The position numbers were made by a program, and so were the translations under genes. From Nitrosospira sp. (lineage in GTDB: Bacteria; Pseudomonadota; Gammaproteobacteria; Burkholderiales; Nitrosomonadaceae), in the NCBI GenBank assembly GCA_013697655.1, contig JACCWK010000196.1, forward strand, positions 1-39,832: a stretch of 39,832 nucleotides of DNA, given 5' to 3'. This document shows, in pieces, positions 29,838 to 39,832 of the stretch. The notes under the pieces are model-generated. The model had not been told where the DNA came from. It saw nothing but the letters and a program-made list of their open reading frames with translations, and did no database searches. How positions within the stretch are numbered: position 1 is the stretch's first letter; every line of letters starts with the position of its first letter.

Positions 29838-31013
29838 TCACAATACGATCACATCCGGTAACGGAAAACCGTTGAAATTGCTGGCATAGGCAGTGGTGTA
29901 GGCACCAGCATTGGGAAGATAGATAAAATCGCCTTCCTGGATATCTGCAGGAAGCATTTCATCATGCATAAGGATGTCCACGGAATCACACGTCGGACCA
30001 GCAATGGACCAAGGAATACTGTGCCCAGTACGATCGGAAAGGATTTCGTAGCGCAGACCTTCCGTAACTTCGATCACACCGCCAAACATGCCCGCATCCC
30101 AGTACATCCAGCGCTTGCCATTGCGGGTGGCGGTGCCCACTACGCGGCAAACAAAGTAAGCCGTGTCCGAAACCAGGTAGCGCCCCGGTTCGGCCATGAT
30201 TCGAATATCCTTCGGCAAGTCCGCAATAGCCGCGTTGATCACTTCTCCTATTACTTCAATCGAAGGAATGGGCTTGACGTGCCGTACTGGATAGCCACCG
30301 CCAATATTGAGCAAGCGTGGAGTCAGTCCAACACGGCGCATATCGGCAAAAACTTTTTTGGCCCGCTCGATACCGACTCGCCAGTTCTGCGGATTGCGGC
30401 ACTGTGAGCCCACATGAAAGGTCACACCCGCAAGATCGGCTTTAAGTTTGACTGCTTCGTTAATGATGGCTTGGATCTCACTAGCATGCGTACCAAATTT
30501 GCCTGCCAGAGGCCAATCACTGCCAATGTTGGGAGTATCTATACGCAAATACATTTTCGCGTCCGGCTTTACACTCACGATTTTACGTAGCTCTTCGATA
30601 CTATCCAACACGTACCATTCGACGCCCTTGGACGCCGCATATTCCAGATAAGCCCGTGCCTTCATTGGATTGCTGTAATAAACCTCCGCAGCGGGCACGC
30701 CCAGGCTGAGCAGGAGATCCAGCTCTGAAATGGAGGCGATTTCAAATCCAACGCCTTCCTCGATCATAGTTCTGAGAACGCGCGGGTCTGGATTTGCCTT
30801 GACTGCATAGTGCGGATGCACCAACGGCATGGTAGCTTTGAAACGACGGGCTTTATTTCGAATGAGGTTGCTGTCGACCAGCAGAAAAGGTTTGGTGTAG
30901 CCCTCTTTCAGGGCTGCCTGGACGTATTTAAAATCCAGACTGACTTCGGGGTGGGTGTCGAATACAGCTTCAGCTTCTACTTTTTTTTGTAGAGCAGCGG
31001 TGCGCATTTGCAT
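29838..31013 (-). CDS. PLP-dependent ornithine/arginine-type decarboxylase (fold III)
   Basis: HYAVKANPDPRVLRTM, GVTFHVGSQCRNP, LNIGGGYP, EPGRYLV, GPTCDSVD. Confidence 0.92.
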   Translation of the reverse strand: MQMRTAALQKKVEAEAVFDTHPEVSLDFKYVQAALKEGYTKPFLLVDSNLIRNKARRFKATMPLVHPHYAVKANPDPRVLRTMIEEGVGFEIASISELDLLLSLGVPAAEVYYSNPMKARAYLEYAASKGVEWYVLDSIEELRKIVSVKPDAKMYLRIDTPNIGSDWPLAGKFGTHASEIQAIINEAVKLKADLAGVTFHVGSQCRNPQNWRVGIERAKKVFADMRRVGLTPRLLNIGGGYPVRHVKPIPSIEVIGEVINAAIADLPKDIRIMAEPGRYLVSDTAYFVCRVVGTATRNGKRWMYWDAGMFGGVIEVTEGLRYEILSDRTGHSIPWSIAGPTCDSVDILMHDEMLPADIQEGDFIYLPNAGAYTTAYASNFNGFPLPDVIVL

Positions 31014-31034
31014 GAGAGTCTCCTTGTGGAGGCG

Positions 31035-31100
31035 CTACGTTACGGGAATATGGATATTTACCAGATCTGCCGAGTCGAAATAGTTTGCTTTGCTTTTCAT
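31035..31100 (-). CDS. Candidate 21-aa leader peptide/sORF upstream of the decarboxylase
   Basis: MKSKANYFDSADLVNIHIPVT-stop. Perfect AGGAGG (31106-31111) 5 nt from ATG; ends 21 nt before the decarboxylase ATG. Confidence 0.6.
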   Translation of the reverse strand: MKSKANYFDSADLVNIHIPVT

Positions 31101-31143
31101 GATGACCTCCTGTCCTCTATTTAATGCGTCGGAAAAAAAGCGG

Positions 31144-31171
31144 ATTATAGACTTCATTCCGCGGGAATCAA
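31144..31171 (-). promoter_or_regulatory. Predicted sigma70 promoter for the sORF-decarboxylase transcript
   Basis: Minus strand TTGATT (31166-31171), 16-bp spacer, TATAAT (31144-31149). Confidence 0.65.
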
Positions 31172-31328
31172 GCGTTTTTTGGGGGGGGAAGAAAAAAAAA
31201 GCCCGTACGCCGGAAATCCCGTCAAAAAACCTACCCCACACCACTTTACCGGTACCCCGCCGCGGGAAAATATTGAGATAAAAGCGTACGGCAAACTATA
31301 TTTATGGCATGTCTAACCGGCACTGAAT

Positions 31329-31895
31329 TCAAATTTTCGGCAAAGTCACGCCGCGCTGACCTTGATACTTTCCATCGCGATCCTTGTAGGAAATTTCGCA
31401 TACTTCGTCAGACTCAAAGAAAATCACCTGAGCCACTCCTTCATTCGCATAAATCTTTGCGGGAAGCGGCGTAGTGTTGGAAAACTCCAGTGTGACGTAA
31501 CCCTCCCACTCCGGTTCAAACGGAGTGACATTGACAATAATACCGCAGCGGGCATAGGTGGACTTGCCAAGACAAATGGTAAGCACATTGCGGGGGATGC
31601 GAAAATACTCAACCGTGCGCGCCAGCGCGAACGAATTCGGTGGAATAATGCAAACGTCGTTCTTAACATCAACAAAAGAATTGGAATCGAAATTCTTGGG
31701 ATCCACGATAGTGGAGTTTATATTAGTGAATAACTTGAATTCATCCGAACAGCGGATATCGTAACCATAACTTGAGGTGCCGTATGAAACAATCTTATTG
31801 CCATTCGCATACTTGACCTGTTTCGGCTCGAAGGGCTCGATCATGCGGTACTCCGCCGCCATACGGCGAATCCACTTATCAGACTTTATTGTCAT
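31329..31895 (-). CDS. dcd: dCTP deaminase
   Basis: [13 protein letters not shown]...[57 protein letters not shown]; start at internal ATG. Confidence 0.96.
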   Translation of the reverse strand: MTIKSDKWIRRMAAEYRMIEPFEPKQVKYANGNKIVSYGTSSYGYDIRCSDEFKLFTNINSTIVDPKNFDSNSFVDVKNDVCIIPPNSFALARTVEYFRIPRNVLTICLGKSTYARCGIIVNVTPFEPEWEGYVTLEFSNTTPLPAKIYANEGVAQVIFFESDEVCEISYKDRDGKYQGQRGVTLPKI

Positions 31896-32148
31896 TTTTG
31901 AAAGGTGTGAATGCCCGGCAAGGGTAAGCGCGAATAGGCTGGACACAGGCTAGCACCACGAGCGCTTGTGGTTGCCGGTTCTTTCGAGGCATCAAACATG
32001 GTGCGGCAGAATATTGTGCATAGCAGTTTCAAATGAGAAAGCCTGGATAGCAGGTTAAAACGACAGGATGGTGTCATACCAACCACTCCCCCGCATTGCG
32101 AAAATAAATTCATTTTCAGGTTAGTAGCGATACTTCCGACACTCTATA

Positions 32149-33237
32149 TTAAGTATCCTGAATCACTATCTTTGCAAATAACGCGGAGTGATCCAGGGAT
32201 AGGTCATCGATCTTGACAGCGAGGCGGCGAGCAATACTGCGATAAATCTCCGCTATGCGCCCGTCGGGATCTGCTACAACCGTGGGAATACCGGAATCCG
32301 TGTGTTCACGGATTTTGATGTCGAGCGGCAACGCGCCGAGAAATTCCACATCGTAATCCGCGCACATTTTCTCACCGCCGCCCACACCAAAAACATGTTC
32401 TTCGTGCCCACACTTTGAACAAACATGGGTGCTCATGTTTTCAACGATCCCGACAATCGGAATACCCACTTTCTGAAACATCTTGAGTCCCTTGCGAGCA
32501 TCCAGTAGTGCGATATCCTGCGGGGTCGTGACGATCACCGCGCCGGTGACCGGCACTTTCTGCGCGAGCGTTAGCTGGATATCACCCGTTCCGGGCGGCA
32601 TATCCACAATAAGATAGTCCACATCATTCCAGCGCGTATCGTTCACTAATTGCTGCAATGCCTGAGTAACCATTGGTCCGCGCCATACCATGGGAGTTTC
32701 CACATCGATCAGAAAACCAATGGACATCGCCTGTATGCCATGCGCTTTCATCGGCTCAATGCTCTTGCCATCAGGTGATTCGGGGCGACCTGTGATGCCG
32801 AGCATCTGAGGTTGCGAAGGGCCATAAATATCGGCATCGAGAATGCCGACGGAGGCACCTTCCGCAGCCAGCGCCAATGCCAGATTTACCGCAGTGGCAG
32901 ACTTCCCCACGCCGCCCTTTCCAGAAGCCACAGCGATAATGTTCTTCACTCCCGGGATGAGTTTAACGCCACGTTGCACACTGTGAGAAACAACTTTGCT
33001 CGTGATATCGACGTTCAGGCTGCCAATACCTGGAATGCTTTTGAGCTTGTCAACAACCTGTTTGTGGATACTGTCGACCACGCTTTTTGCGGGATAGCCC
33101 AGCACAATGTCCAGCGACACGTTATCACCATTTATTTTAATGTTGCGTGCTTCATTGCTGGTCACATAGTCCTTGCCGGTGTTGAGATCGGTAATTTCCT
33201 TAAGGGCTGACTGTACTTGCTGTTCTGAAATAGCCAC
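32149..33237 (-). CDS. apbC: Mrp/ApbC-type Fe-S cluster carrier ATPase
   Basis: Deviant Walker A ASGKGGVGKSATAVNLALALA; LIVDMPPGTGDIQLTL; CSKCGHEEHVFG. Confidence 0.95.
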   Translation of the reverse strand: MAISEQQVQSALKEITDLNTGKDYVTSNEARNIKINGDNVSLDIVLGYPAKSVVDSIHKQVVDKLKSIPGIGSLNVDITSKVVSHSVQRGVKLIPGVKNIIAVASGKGGVGKSATAVNLALALAAEGASVGILDADIYGPSQPQMLGITGRPESPDGKSIEPMKAHGIQAMSIGFLIDVETPMVWRGPMVTQALQQLVNDTRWNDVDYLIVDMPPGTGDIQLTLAQKVPVTGAVIVTTPQDIALLDARKGLKMFQKVGIPIVGIVENMSTHVCSKCGHEEHVFGVGGGEKMCADYDVEFLGALPLDIKIREHTDSGIPTVVADPDGRIAEIYRSIARRLAVKIDDLSLDHSALFAKIVIQDT

Positions 33238-33518
33238 TTTGCAACTCCTTTATCTGCGGCACAAATAAACCGTGATGACCTCGAATATTAACAAAATATT
33301 GGACCAGAGTCTGGACCTGAAGGATAAAACGGGCACAAAATGAAAAGCGAATACGCCGAATGGAGTCTCGCGAATATGAGCGGAAATTGCTTATTGTCCG
33401 GAAAGTAACAAAAAACGGGGGGTCACACGCACGGCAGCCATCCTTCTGCCTCAGTTCTGCAAGCCCGCCGAGCCCACAGTTTGTTACAATCACGTTTGGC
33501 TATTTCCATAGAGAATTG

Positions 33519-35708
33519 ATGAACAAGCGAAAAATTCTGGTTACTTCTGCCTTGCCTTACGCCAACGGCAGCATCCATCTCGGCCATCTGGTGGAGTACG
33601 TCCAGACGGATATCTGGGTACGTTTCCAGAAAATGCAAATGCACGAGGTGCATTACGTGTGCGCTGATGATACGCACGGCACGCCCATTATGCTTCGCGC
33701 CGAGCAGGAAGGTATTACGCCTCAGCAATTGATAGAGCGTGTATGGCATGAGCATAAGGCTGATTTCGATGGCTTTCATATCGAGTTTGACAATTTTTAC
33801 ACCACCGATTCGCCTGAAAATCAGGAATATTGCGAGGATATCTACCGGCAGCTCCAGGCAAAGAATTTGATTGCCGAACGCTCCGTGGAGCAATTCTATG
33901 ATCCTGTTAAGAAGATGTTTTTGCCAGACCGGTATATCAAGGGCGAATGCCCAAATTGCCATTCCAAGGACCAGTATGGCGACTCCTGCGAAACATGTGG
34001 GACCACTTATTCACCGACTGATCTACTTAACCCGTACTCCGCTGTTTCCGGGGTGAAACCGGAACGTCGGAGTTCAAAACACTACTTCTTCAAACTCTCG
34101 GATCTACGCTGCAGGACATTCCTGAAAGAATGGATTTTTGAATCGTTGCCGAGCCAATCCGGTATCGCCCTGGAAATGAAGCCGCGGCTTCAATCCGAAG
34201 CTGCCAATAAAATGAATGAGTGGCTTTCAAGCGGACTGACGGACTGGGACATCTCCCGCGATGCTCCCTATTTCGGCTTTCCGATTCCCGGTACCGCGGG
34301 CAAGAAATTTTTCTATGTCTGGCTGGATGCACCCGTGGGCTACTTCGGCAGTTTCAGGAATTACTTCAAAAACAAGCGGCGGTCTCAAACAGGAATCGAA
34401 GAATTTTTGCGGCCCGGCGGCAAGACCGAAATGGTACATTTCATCGGAAAAGACATTCTTTACTTTCACGCCCTTTTTTGGCCGGCAATGCTCCAATTTT
34501 CCGGCTATCGCACGCCAACCCAGATTTACGCTCATGGATTCCTCACCATCAACGGGCAGAAAATGTCTAAGTCCCGCGGTACATTCATCACCGCAGCGAG
34601 TTATTTGAAACAAGGTTTGAATCCCGAATGGTTGCGCTACTATTACGCAGCCAAGCTTAACGACACCATGGAAGATATTGATCTTAATTTTGATGATTTT
34701 ATCGCACGCGTTAACAGCGACCTGATTGGAAAGTACATCAATATAGCGAGCCGCTGCTCGGGTTTCATCAATAAGAAATTTGATGGCAAGCTTACAGACG
34801 CTATCTCGGAGACAAACAGGAAATGGTTCAATCAATTTCTTTTTTGCCAACTTGGTGAAGGTGATACTTTTCTTGGCCGCCACGTCTCAATCGCCAACTT
34901 TTATGATCGCAGGGAATATGGCAAGGCAATAAAGGAAATAATGCTTGCGGCGGATGTTGCCAATCAATATGTGGATCGAATGAAACCCTGGGAATTGGCG
35001 AAGAGCCGTGAGAATGACGCTGAACTGCATGAAGTATGCAGCGTGGCGTTGAATATGTTCCGAATTTTGACAGTTTATTTAAAACCCGTACTGCCAAAAC
35101 TCGCAGCGGAAGCTGAACAGTTCCTGAAGGTTAACCCGCTCACCTGGAGGGACGCGAATTCTCAGAATAGATTATTGGCTGATGGTCACCAAATCAATGG
35201 TTACGAGCATCTTATAACCCGCGTCGACCCTAACCAGGTCGAGAAACTGATCAAAGCCAACCAGGAAAGCCTGCAACCGACAACACAGCAATCACCCACC
35301 ACACAGGATGTGCAGACTATGGAAAAAGACCCCTCCACTCTTTCTCAAGATATTAAAGAGAATGTAAAAAGAACTACCGCCGAACTGGCCACAGTTGATG
35401 ATTTTGCCAAGATCGATCTTAGAGTAGCAAAGATCATTGATGCCGAGCAGGTAGAAGGCGCGGATAAATTGCTGAAGCTCACCCTTGATCTCGGGTCAGA
35501 GCAGCGCATCGTGTTTGCCGGCATAAAATCCGCCTACAGCCCTGAACGACTCAAGGGACGCCTGACTGTCATGGTAGCTAATCTTGCACCGCGCAAGATG
35601 AAATTTGGAGTCTCCGATGGGATGGTGCTGGCCGCGGGGGATGGTAACGATGGGCCTTATCTGCTTGCTCCCGATAGCGGAGCGCTGCCAGGAATGAAAG
35701 TCAAATAG
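33519..35708 (+). CDS. metG: Methionyl-tRNA synthetase with C-terminal tRNA-binding domain
   Basis: [42 protein letters not shown]-terminal [27 protein letters not shown]. Confidence 0.98.
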   Translation: MNKRKILVTSALPYANGSIHLGHLVEYVQTDIWVRFQKMQMHEVHYVCADDTHGTPIMLRAEQEGITPQQLIERVWHEHKADFDGFHIEFDNFYTTDSPENQEYCEDIYRQLQAKNLIAERSVEQFYDPVKKMFLPDRYIKGECPNCHSKDQYGDSCETCGTTYSPTDLLNPYSAVSGVKPERRSSKHYFFKLSDLRCRTFLKEWIFESLPSQSGIALEMKPRLQSEAANKMNEWLSSGLTDWDISRDAPYFGFPIPGTAGKKFFYVWLDAPVGYFGSFRNYFKNKRRSQTGIEEFLRPGGKTEMVHFIGKDILYFHALFWPAMLQFSGYRTPTQIYAHGFLTINGQKMSKSRGTFITAASYLKQGLNPEWLRYYYAAKLNDTMEDIDLNFDDFIARVNSDLIGKYINIASRCSGFINKKFDGKLTDAISETNRKWFNQFLFCQLGEGDTFLGRHVSIANFYDRREYGKAIKEIMLAADVANQYVDRMKPWELAKSRENDAELHEVCSVALNMFRILTVYLKPVLPKLAAEAEQFLKVNPLTWRDANSQNRLLADGHQINGYEHLITRVDPNQVEKLIKANQESLQPTTQQSPTTQDVQTMEKDPSTLSQDIKENVKRTTAELATVDDFAKIDLRVAKIIDAEQVEGADKLLKLTLDLGSEQRIVFAGIKSAYSPERLKGRLTVMVANLAPRKMKFGVSDGMVLAAGDGNDGPYLLAPDSGALPGMKVK

Positions 35709-36101
35709 CCTTTGATAACGCCTTCAGCATATCCAGATTTAATAAAGGTTTAGGCAATAGGCAATTTATGTGTAGTAAATAAATTTGAAATCAAGATCCG
35801 CTGATGAGCTGTTAGCGCTAGCATTGCATTGATTCCGATTCGTTCATCTGACGAAAAAATCAGCTCTTATCTTTTTAGGGTGCATAAGTCTGAATGATCG
35901 GCTTCCATGTGGCCATGGATGCGGAAAGATGCATGACAAGGTACTGGAGCAATTCCTCTACGCCTCACCCTGGTTGTGTACTGGTTTTTTAACTTACGGA
36001 AGTAATAACGTAACTTTCATTTTGCAATACATAAGGATAAGCTATGGTCACTGGTTGATTGCAAGTTAGCAATAGGCCAAATAAATCTGCGGAGTTTGAT
36101 A

Positions 36102-36809
36102 ATGATACTGTACCAGTTAGAACGTACTTGGGGCATCCCGAATCTCAGTCATTTCTGCTGCAAGACGGAAACCTATCTAAGAATGGCAGGTATTGAATAC
36201 ACTATTAAAGCAACGCTTCCGTTGTTTGCGCCGAAGGGCAAAGTACCTTATATCGAAGATGGGGATCTCAAATTAGCGGACTCGCGATTTATCGTACAGC
36301 ACCTCAAAGCCAAATATAAAGATCTGGACGAAGGATTAACTCCGGCAGAGTCAGCACTGTCGCTGGCGATGCAGCGTTTACTCGAGGAGCATCTGTTTTG
36401 GGCGACGATGTATTCGAGATGGCAGTATACGGACGCAAACTGGCAAACGAATAAAAAAGCGATTTTTAGTGTACTACCTCCTGTTATTCGCGATGTGGCG
36501 GCAACCTATTATCGCAATAAGATTCAGCGGCAGATTATGGGACATGGAACGGGGCGGCACCGCGCCGAAGAGATTTTTGAGCTCGGTATGCAGGACCTCG
36601 ATGCATTGTCCGCGTGCCTGGGGGACAAAAACTATTTCCTGGGTGATAAACCGACCAGCCTGGATGCCAGTGCTTTCGGATTCCTGATCAATATTTTCGG
36701 TTGCCCGATCGAGTCGCCCCTCAAGGAACACGGTTTATCAAAGGAAAATCTGAGAAATTACGTTGAGCGAATCAAGCTGCAATATTATTCCGACTTACAG
36801 GCAGCGTGA
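36102..36809 (+). CDS. Glutathione S-transferase family, metaxin/FAX-like
   Basis: MILYQLERTWGIPNLSHFCCKTETYLRMAGIEYTIK...KGKVPYIEDGDLKLADSRFIVQHL. Start 36096 or 36102. Confidence 0.82.
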   Translation: MILYQLERTWGIPNLSHFCCKTETYLRMAGIEYTIKATLPLFAPKGKVPYIEDGDLKLADSRFIVQHLKAKYKDLDEGLTPAESALSLAMQRLLEEHLFWATMYSRWQYTDANWQTNKKAIFSVLPPVIRDVAATYYRNKIQRQIMGHGTGRHRAEEIFELGMQDLDALSACLGDKNYFLGDKPTSLDASAFGFLINIFGCPIESPLKEHGLSKENLRNYVERIKLQYYSDLQAA

Positions 36810-37030
36810 TGCAGGGTGTGAGGTTTCCTATCCTACTCAATCCGTGAATATCTTCTTTTAAGGCGACACAGAAACTGGAACAGCGATATGGATGTGCTAC
36901 GCCGCTATCTTGTAGTTAAAACCTCAGGATAAATCTGTCATCCAGTGATTCCACGGCTTTACCGAAATAACTTGATCCATCTCAGCAGTATTATGCTCCC
37001 TGCCAGTTACCTAATGATTAACCACAACCA

Positions 37031-37987
37031 ATGAAACTTGCATTCATTCTCGATCAACTGGATTCCATCAAGACTTACAAGGACTCCAGCTTTGCCATGA
37101 TGCGGGAAGCGGCTTCTCGCGATCATCAGTTGTTTTCGCTGCAACAGGGTGACTTGGCGTGGAAGGGCGATCAGACCGTCGGGTTTGCGCGTGCGCTGCA
37201 GTTGACCGATAGAACACAGGGGGGAAATGAGCCTCGCTGGTATCGGACGGGAGAACCGGAGGAAATCCCTCTGCAGGAATTCGACGCCGTGTTGATGCGC
37301 AAGGATCCGCCGTTCGACATGGAGTATGTCTATACCACTTATCTGCTGGAACTGGCGGAAAGCCAGGGTGCGCGCGTCATTAATAGCCCACGGGCAGTGC
37401 GCGATCATAATGAGAAACTCGCCATAGCCAAGTTTCCGCAATTTACTCCCCCTACCCTGGTGACCCGTCAAGAATCCCTGATTCGCGATTTCCTGGCCGA
37501 ACATCGCGACATCGTCCTCAAACCGCTGGACGGTATGGGCGGAGCTAGCGTATTTCGCATTCACAGTGCTGATCACAACATCAGTGTGATCATGGAAACG
37601 CTTACACATTACGGCACACGTACGATTATGGCTCAGCGCTACATTCCTGAAATCGCTCAGGGTGATAAACGCATTCTACTGATCGCTGGAGATCCCGTAC
37701 CTTATTCGCTTGCCCGTATTCCCAAACCAGGCGAAACACGCGGCAATCTTAACGCAGGGGCCACCGGAGTGGCGCAGCCGTTAACGGCTCGTGATCGAGA
37801 AATCGCTCAAGCGCTGGGTCCCACATTACACGACAAGGGCTTGATGTTGGTCGGGCTGGATGTGATTGGCGACTATCTCACCGAAATTAACGTTACCAGT
37901 CCAACCTGCGTGCAGGAAATCGCTGATCAGACAGGCTTCAACTCCGCTGAAATGATAATTAATGCGCTCGAAAATGCGCGCAACTGA
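37031..37987 (+). CDS. gshB: Glutathione synthetase
   Basis: MKLAFILDQLDSIKTYKDSSFAMMREAASR, KPLDGMGGASVFRI, INVTSPTCVQEI. Confidence 0.97.
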   Translation: MKLAFILDQLDSIKTYKDSSFAMMREAASRDHQLFSLQQGDLAWKGDQTVGFARALQLTDRTQGGNEPRWYRTGEPEEIPLQEFDAVLMRKDPPFDMEYVYTTYLLELAESQGARVINSPRAVRDHNEKLAIAKFPQFTPPTLVTRQESLIRDFLAEHRDIVLKPLDGMGGASVFRIHSADHNISVIMETLTHYGTRTIMAQRYIPEIAQGDKRILLIAGDPVPYSLARIPKPGETRGNLNAGATGVAQPLTARDREIAQALGPTLHDKGLMLVGLDVIGDYLTEINVTSPTCVQEIADQTGFNSAEMIINALENARN

Positions 37988-38032
37988 GCGATATGCAGCT
38001 GTAGCTCATCGCTTTGAAACAGAGCTTCTCGC

Positions 38033-38962
38033 ATGACTGCGGCAATCGAAGTCCGGCAGGTGCACAAGCGCTTCGGTGCATTACAAGCATTAGGCGGCGT
38101 CGATCTTGAAATCGATACTGGTGAATTCTTCGCGCTGCTCGGCCCCAACGGTGCAGGCAAGACCACGCTGATCAACATTATTGCCGGTCTTACCCTCGCC
38201 AGCAGCGGTTGCGTGAGGGTAATGGGACACGATGTCGTCGCCGACTATCGTGAAGCGCGCCGCGTGTTGGGCGTGGTGCCGCAGGAACTGGTGTTCGATC
38301 CCTTCTTCACCGTTCGGGAAACGCTGGTGTTTCAATCCGGATACTACGGCCTGAAGAAAAATGGCGACTGGATCGATGAGATCATCCACCATCTGGACCT
38401 AGCCGACAAGGTAGACACCAACATGCGTTCGTTGTCTGGCGGCATGAAGCGGCGCGTACTGGTGGCGCAGGCATTGGTTCACAAGCCCCCGGTGATCGTT
38501 CTGGACGAACCTACTGCGGGCGTGGATGTGGAATTACGTCAGGCACTCTGGCGTTTCATTAAACAATTGAACCGTAACGGCCATACCATTGTGCTCACTA
38601 CGCATTACCTTGAGGAAGCGGAGGCTTTGTGCAACCGCGTGGCGATGCTTAAAAAAGGTAACATCGTCGCGCTCGACAGTATCCGGAATCTCATTAACGG
38701 TATTTCAGGATACCTGATACGGCTCCGGTTATCCCCCGATACGCTGCCTGCCGCATTGCAGCCGCTGATGAGTAGCCGCGACGACGTATATTTCTTTCTG
38801 GCGATCAAGGAATATTCCCAGCTTGAAATCGTGATGGCGGCACTGCGCGTCGCGCAGGCGCAGATCCTTGAACTGCAGGTGTTGCAACCTGACCTGGAAG
38901 AAGCGTTCGTGAAGATTACCGGTAACGCGGGAAGCCCGGAATTCTTACCGGTATCCGCATGA
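38033..38962 (+). CDS. ABC transporter ATP-binding protein (ABC-2 type exporter)
   Basis: LLGPNGAGKTTLINIIAGL, LSGGMKRRVLVAQALVHKPPVIVLDEPTAGVD. Confidence 0.95.
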   Translation: MTAAIEVRQVHKRFGALQALGGVDLEIDTGEFFALLGPNGAGKTTLINIIAGLTLASSGCVRVMGHDVVADYREARRVLGVVPQELVFDPFFTVRETLVFQSGYYGLKKNGDWIDEIIHHLDLADKVDTNMRSLSGGMKRRVLVAQALVHKPPVIVLDEPTAGVDVELRQALWRFIKQLNRNGHTIVLTTHYLEEAEALCNRVAMLKKGNIVALDSIRNLINGISGYLIRLRLSPDTLPAALQPLMSSRDDVYFFLAIKEYSQLEIVMAALRVAQAQILELQVLQPDLEEAFVKITGNAGSPEFLPVSA

Positions 38963-39714
38963 CTGGATTTCTTACCCTGCTTTATAAGGAATTGCTGCGA
39001 TTCTGGAAAGTAGGGTTCCAGACAGTATTTGCGCCGATGCTGTCTACGCTGCTCTACCTGCTGATTTTTTCCCACGCCCTGGCAGAACATGTGCAGGCCT
39101 ATCCCGGTGTGCCCTATACGGTTTTCCTGATTCCGGGCCTGGTGATCATGGCTATGCTACAAAACGCTTTCGCTAACTCTTCCTCCAGCCTGATTCAATC
39201 GAAGGTCTCGGGCAATCTCGTCTTTATTCTGCTGTCGCCACTTTCTTACCAGGAAATATTCATTGCCTACGTACTGGCTTCGGTTGCCCGGGGTCTGGCA
39301 GTAGGACTAGGTGTCTATGTGGTGACGCTCGTTTTTTTTGAGCTGCCCCTGTATTCGTTTCTTTGGGTATTCATATTTGCCTTGATGGGCACCGCATTGC
39401 TGGGCGCCTTAGGCATTATCGCGGGTATCTGGGCGGAAAAATTTGATCAGCTTGCGGCGTTTCAGAACTTTGTCATCCTGCCGCTGACGTTTCTATCCGG
39501 CGTGTTCTATACGATTCATTCATTGCCACCGTTCTGGCAGGGATTGTCGCATCTCAATCCTTTCTTCTATATGATTGACGGGTTTCGCTATGGCTTCTTC
39601 CGCATCTCCGATGTTTCACCCTACTTGAGCCTTGGGATCCTGGTGGCATGCTTCCTGGGTGTGTCCTGGGCGACACTGCACATGCTGAAGAACGGTTACA
39701 AAATCCGCCATTGA
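38959..39714 (+). CDS. ABC-2 type transporter permease
   Basis: 251 aa hydrophobic protein, ATGA overlap with ATPase; LPLTFLSGVFYTIHSLPPFWQGLSHLNPFFYMIDGFRYGFF. Confidence 0.95.
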   Translation: MTGFLTLLYKELLRFWKVGFQTVFAPMLSTLLYLLIFSHALAEHVQAYPGVPYTVFLIPGLVIMAMLQNAFANSSSSLIQSKVSGNLVFILLSPLSYQEIFIAYVLASVARGLAVGLGVYVVTLVFFELPLYSFLWVFIFALMGTALLGALGIIAGIWAEKFDQLAAFQNFVILPLTFLSGVFYTIHSLPPFWQGLSHLNPFFYMIDGFRYGFFRISDVSPYLSLGILVACFLGVSWATLHMLKNGYKIRH

Positions 39715-39832
39715 AGTGGCTCAATCGCAGATTCTGCTGTTCAAACGCCTCCGGCGACCTTAACTGTCTGGTCGGTTGCCTGGCGTGGCCTGACCGAAGG
39801 GAATAGCTGAGTACCGGGATAGTGCTCCTGAC

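Noticed and set aside
33423-34883. Minus-strand ORFs of 179 and 218 aa inside metG
   Set aside because: Shadow ORFs; the metG reading frame is intact and motif-complete.
37007-37609. 200-aa minus-strand ORF opposite gshB
   Set aside because: Antisense to a complete gshB with conserved ATP-grasp motifs.
1-39832. CRISPR array, rRNA genes, or a diversity-generating retroelement around the RT
   Set aside because: No regularly spaced repeats, no rRNA signature, and no template/variable repeat pair or Avd-like gene seen near the RT.

Overview
The window looks like betaproteobacterial chromosome, most like the Nitrosomonadaceae by gene content and protein style (inference, no search run). Most of it is housekeeping DNA: lysC, a radical SAM/QueD pair, bcp-phoH, dnaB, rplI-rpsR-priB-rpsF, rlmB, rnr, aroC, an M17 aminopeptidase, thyA-folA, an ornithine-type decarboxylase, dcd, mrp/apbC, metG, a GST-like gene, gshB and an ABC-2 export pair. 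There are three tRNAs: Arg-ACG, Ser-GCU and Leu-CAG. The main accessory locus lies between a frameshifted alcohol dehydrogenase and tRNA-Ser. It holds a stand-alone reverse transcriptase with a long non-canonical C-terminal region and a very acidic tail, followed by a truncated small companion ORF. It resembles the UG/Abi 'defence-associated RT' (DRT) group. Other leads are: (i) a 20-bp lux-box-like palindrome (CTG-N10-CAG) in a 1.45-kb gene-poor region upstream of a PEP-CTERM/exosortase-associated, LuxI-related acyltransferase; (ii) a 21-codon ORF with a perfect AGGAGG site directly upstream of the decarboxylase, with a good sigma70 promoter abutted by G8 and A9 tracts; (iii) a PBP-like / beta-barrel / GGDEF-EAL gene trio. 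Two medium-chain dehydrogenase genes carry single-base frameshifts that may be real or sequence errors.
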